NCBI RefSeq assembly: GCF_014905175.1
Contig: NC_057788.1
Location: forward strand, 23,468,154 to 23,532,153
DNA length: 64,000 nt
Direction: 5' to 3'
Source: Aphidius gifuensis
Lineage: Eukaryota > Arthropoda > Insecta > Hymenoptera > Braconidae
Made by a program: the position numbers and the translations under genes. The notes under the pieces are model-generated. The model was given only the letters and a program-made list of their open reading frames with translations, was not told where the DNA came from and did not search any database. Positions 61,328 to 64,000 of this stretch are shown one piece after another (the stretch's first letter is position 1; each line of letters opens with the position of its first letter).

Positions 61328-63295
61328 CTATGAGGCACGTGCAAATTGTATAACAGAACTGTGTCTCTGTGATGCAAGTTCAGTTCTTTCGCTCTCCATT
61401 GATTCCAATATTGCTTTACAACGTTTACGTGGTGGTAATATAAGTGTTTCACGTATTGGTAATACAAGATCTAATGGATCTGGTGATGATGGTGCTGGAC
61501 TAACTGGATTACTACTTGGTGGTGTTAAAATTTGTTGTTTTGCATGATTTGTTGTTAATGTTGAATATTCAACTCTTTGTTGTTCTTCTTCAACAGCTTC
61601 AAGTGCTGCTTCAACTCTTCTTCTGGCATCATTGCCAGGTAAATTAAGTAATGAACAATTATCATTTAAATCATTAACATGAAGATTGTTGTATTGAGTA
61701 TAGGCTGGTGTTGTGATGTTTTCTGGTGTTATAAATAAAAATGATGGCATTGGTGGTGGTGGTGATGATGATAATTGTTGTTGCTGCTGTTGATGTTGTT
61801 GATGATGTTGTTGTTGTTGTTGATGTTGGTGATGATGATGTTGTTGTTGTTGTTGTTGATGATGATTATGATGTTGCTGTTGTTGTTGTTGTTGATGATG
61901 ATGGTGATTATTAGATTCAGATTGTTGTTGTGTCATCTGATGTTGATGCATTTGTTGTGGAGAATATTGTTGTTGGAAATGTTGTTGTTGTTGAGGAATT
62001 GGTGATGGAGTTTGATTAAAACTTCTGTCTTCTGCGGCAGCTGCAGCAGCAGCAGCAGCCAATAAAGCTGGATTAACTCCACCAGAATTTTGTCCTTGAT
62101 TATTATATTGATGATCTCTTGATTGATATAAATAATATGATATATCTCTAGATTGCATATAAATTGGTGTGGTAGTTGTTGTCGTTGTAATGGTAGTGGT
62201 ATTTATATCATCAGTCTTGTTATTCTCTTTGTCACTGCAATTGCTACTTGTACTACAACTACTACTTATGCTGCTAATGGTACTACTTGCATCACTACTC
62301 ATTGAATTATTATTATGATGATGATTATTATTATTATTTATATGATTATTTGTTGTTGTTGTTCCAATACCATGTGATATTTCAATGACTGGTTCAATTG
62401 TTGGTGAATCTCTTGGTGATACATTACTATTTGAATCAGCATGTGTTTTAATATGCATTTCCATTGTTTTTTTAGAATTAAATGTTTCATGACATAATGT
62501 ACATTTATATACTTTTTCACCATAATGAGCAACTTGATGAAGTTTTAATACATGATTATAACCAAATGATTTACCACATATATCACATGAATATGGTTTT
62601 TCACCAGTATGTGTACGTGTATGTACTTTAAGTTGTTTTGAACATGTAAAACCTTTACCACATGATTTACATACATATGGTTTTTCACCAGTATGTGTAC
62701 GCATATGTATAACTAATTGTCCACTTTGTATAAATGTTTTAGCACATACTGAACATTTATGTGGACGTTCACCAGTATGTATTCTCATGTGTCTATGTAA
62801 TTTACCACTATGTTCAAATGCTCTATCACATACATCACATTTATATGGTCTTTCTTTAGTATGTATACGACGATGAACACTTAAATTTTCTTTAACTGAA
62901 AATGATTTATTGCAATATTCACATTGATATGGTTTTTCACCAGTATGAGTACGAAAATGACGTGTTAAACGTGCTGGTACAGCAAATGTTTTACTACATA
63001 TTGTACAACGATATGGATCATCACCTTCTTTACCATGTGAACGTAAATGACTTTGATATACTAATTTTTGATCAAAGTTTTTTTGACATAATAAACATTG
63101 ATATGATTTATCATCATTTTTTGAATTATTAACTGCAATACGATCACCACTTGTTGGTGAAAATACTGATAAATCAGGACTGCATACAAGACTTTTAACT
63201 GGTTTATTATTTGGATCCAATGTTGGTACTGCTATTGGCATTTGTGATGCTTGATCACAAACTGGCATTTGCTCCGTTTGATAATAACCCACCAT
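61328..63295 (-). CDS. Kr-h1: Krueppel homolog 1, juvenile-hormone response factor
   Basis: One uninterrupted coding exon of 655 residues on the minus strand. Kr-h1 is the nuclear C2H2 factor induced by juvenile hormone through Met/Taiman; it blocks metamorphosis in larvae and has adult reproductive roles. Eight fingers run from about 67 to 289 (YQCLLCQKNF, YRCTICSKTFAVPARLTRHF, YKCDVCDRAFEHSGKLHRHM and so on), the number and order typical of insect Kr-h1, and all Cys and His ligands are present. After them come Asn/His/Ser runs, a nine-Ala run (about 412), and a long Gln/His-rich tract coded by CAA/CAG/CAT repeats (about 432-525), then the conserved end with ESERTELASQRHSSVIQFARAS-type sequence (last ~23 residues). 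The start is the first ATG of the frame; the upstream sequence has AG acceptors, so leader exons or an alternative N-terminus are possible. Confidence 0.95.
   Translation of the reverse strand: MVGYYQTEQMPVCDQASQMPIAVPTLDPNNKPVKSLVCSPDLSVFSPTSGDRIAVNNSKNDDKSYQCLLCQKNFDQKLVYQSHLRSHGKEGDDPYRCTICSKTFAVPARLTRHFRTHTGEKPYQCEYCNKSFSVKENLSVHRRIHTKERPYKCDVCDRAFEHSGKLHRHMRIHTGERPHKCSVCAKTFIQSGQLVIHMRTHTGEKPYVCKSCGKGFTCSKQLKVHTRTHTGEKPYSCDICGKSFGYNHVLKLHQVAHYGEKVYKCTLCHETFNSKKTMEMHIKTHADSNSNVSPRDSPTIEPVIEISHGIGTTTTNNHINNNNNHHHNNNSMSSDASSTISSISSSCSTSSNCSDKENNKTDDINTTTITTTTTTTPIYMQSRDISYYLYQSRDHQYNNQGQNSGGVNPALLAAAAAAAAAEDRSFNQTPSPIPQQQQHFQQQYSPQQMHQHQMTQQQSESNNHHHHQQQQQQQHHNHHQQQQQQHHHHQHQQQQQHHQQHQQQQQQLSSSPPPPMPSFLFITPENITTPAYTQYNNLHVNDLNDNCSLLNLPGNDARRRVEAALEAVEEEQQRVEYSTLTTNHAKQQILTPPSSNPVSPAPSSPDPLDLVLPIRETLILPPRKRCKAILESMESERTELASQRHSSVIQFARAS
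61765..61995 (-). repeat. CAA/CAG/CAT triplet-repeat tract inside Kr-h1
   Basis: Imperfect runs of CAA, CAG and CAT/CAC encode the Gln/His-rich segment. The opposite strand shows as GTT/ATG repeats that open spurious Leu/Met-rich frames. Such tracts vary in length between individuals. Confidence 0.85.
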
Positions 63296-64000
63296 TTTTG
63301 CTTTTTTTTCAATATATTATTTAACTGACAATCTATAACAGACAGAAAAAAAATAAACAAAATATTAATTATTAATTCAATTAATTTATTTCATAACTTT
63401 TTAATATATTATTGTCAATACTTGAACATACATTCATTTGATTATAATTAATAACAACAAAAAAAAAAAAATATTGATATAATTTAACGATTTTTTGACT
63501 GAGGTATCAAAGCCCCATTGGTATCTCCAGTAAAGGATCGTTGCGACTGTGGTATTTCAAAGTATGATTGCCCAGCGATACCCCGAAAAATCTACACAAG
63601 CTGAGAGGGCCCTCTTTTTTTTCTCCCTTCTCTTGTACATTTTCGTTGCTTCTTCAGCTCCCACTTTTTTTTTTTTTTTTTTTTCATTTTTTTTCATATA
63701 TATATACTTCACCACAGGCGCATAGAAGCCTAAAACCGCCCACCTTCTATCAGGATTTTATTTCTTACCCACGGGAACAACCAAGACCGGAATTAAAACA
63801 ACAAGAAAAAAAAAACAATCATAAAAAAAGAAACATTCAAAAAATTGCCAAAAGTAAAAAAAGCTTTGTGCTAAAAAAAAAATCAGACGCAAGCTCAATT
63901 TTTTCTCTAACTACCGTCTTTAATTACTATACAAAAATTTATTTGTAATCTTTTACACCTTGCTCCATAACACGCATTAATTACTTGCGATACATAAAAT
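63296..64000. other. Kr-h1 upstream/leader region
   Basis: The 5'UTR of Kr-h1 and probably an intron lie here: on the minus strand AG dinucleotides after pyrimidine-poor sequence occur at about 63330-63350. An island at 63490-63640 is GC-richer and could be a noncoding exon. A 126-codon + strand frame at 63568-63948 has low-complexity content and is not called. The window ends in AT-rich DNA. Confidence 0.4.

Noticed and set aside
61775..62005. Leu/Met-rich + strand frame opposite Kr-h1
   Set aside because: It is the complement of the CAA/CAG/CAT repeat tract that encodes the Kr-h1 Gln/His segment.
1..64000. Integrated viral (for example polydnavirus) or transposase-coding sequence
   Set aside because: No open frame resembles a viral, integrase, transposase or reverse-transcriptase protein.

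Overview
The window looks like nuclear DNA of a holometabolous insect, most likely a parasitoid wasp (Hymenoptera, perhaps Braconidae). Evidence: spliceosomal introns (59 nt to about 5.8 kb), very AT-rich intergenic DNA full of poly-A/T runs and simple repeats, Asn/Gln/His-rich protein tracts, and insect gene families such as Kr-h1 and a GLIS2/sugarbabe factor. The order is an inference; no ribosomal or mitochondrial marker is present.

Layout. 1-9.0 kb: AT-rich DNA with no supportable gene. 9.0-13.8 kb (+): sug, a five-finger GLIS2-type transcription factor in three coding exons. 16.2-19.4 kb (-): Nup54 in four coding exons; its first intron holds, on the opposite strand, a complete three-exon gene for an unrecognised 193-residue single-pass membrane protein. 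21.7-24.7 kb (-): GABA-B receptor subunit 1 in seven coding exons. 25.6-26.1 kb (+): Mediator subunit MED22 in two exons, divergent from GABA-B-R1. 26.7-29.0 kb: a structured repeat locus, in which about ten tandem ~123-bp units lie between fold-back hairpins built from the same ~35-bp module. 31.4-46.4 kb (-): a large taperin/phostensin-like gene in four coding exons with two >5-kb introns. 48.8-50.9 kb (+): PDE12 in five exons. 52.0-56.7 kb (-): RBM39/Caper in five coding exons, a noncoding first exon and a candidate poison exon. 61.3-63.3 kb (-): the Kr-h1 coding exon, followed by a probable ~1.9-kb 3'UTR that carries miR-34-type and K-box (miR-2/13) seed matches.

The genes do not form one pathway. 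They mix housekeeping factors (Nup54 in nuclear transport, MED22 in transcription, RBM39 in splicing, PDE12 in mitochondrial RNA turnover) with developmental, metabolic or neuronal regulators (sug, Kr-h1, GABA-B-R1). MED22/GABA-B-R1 and PDE12/taperin-like are divergent pairs; sug/Nup54 and PDE12/RBM39 are convergent.

Exon joins were read by hand from splice motifs, reading phase and family resemblance. Every multi-exon model given closes in frame. The observations most worth checking are the nested antisense membrane-protein gene, the fold-back/tandem repeat locus, the RBM39 poison exon and the Kr-h1 3'UTR sites.
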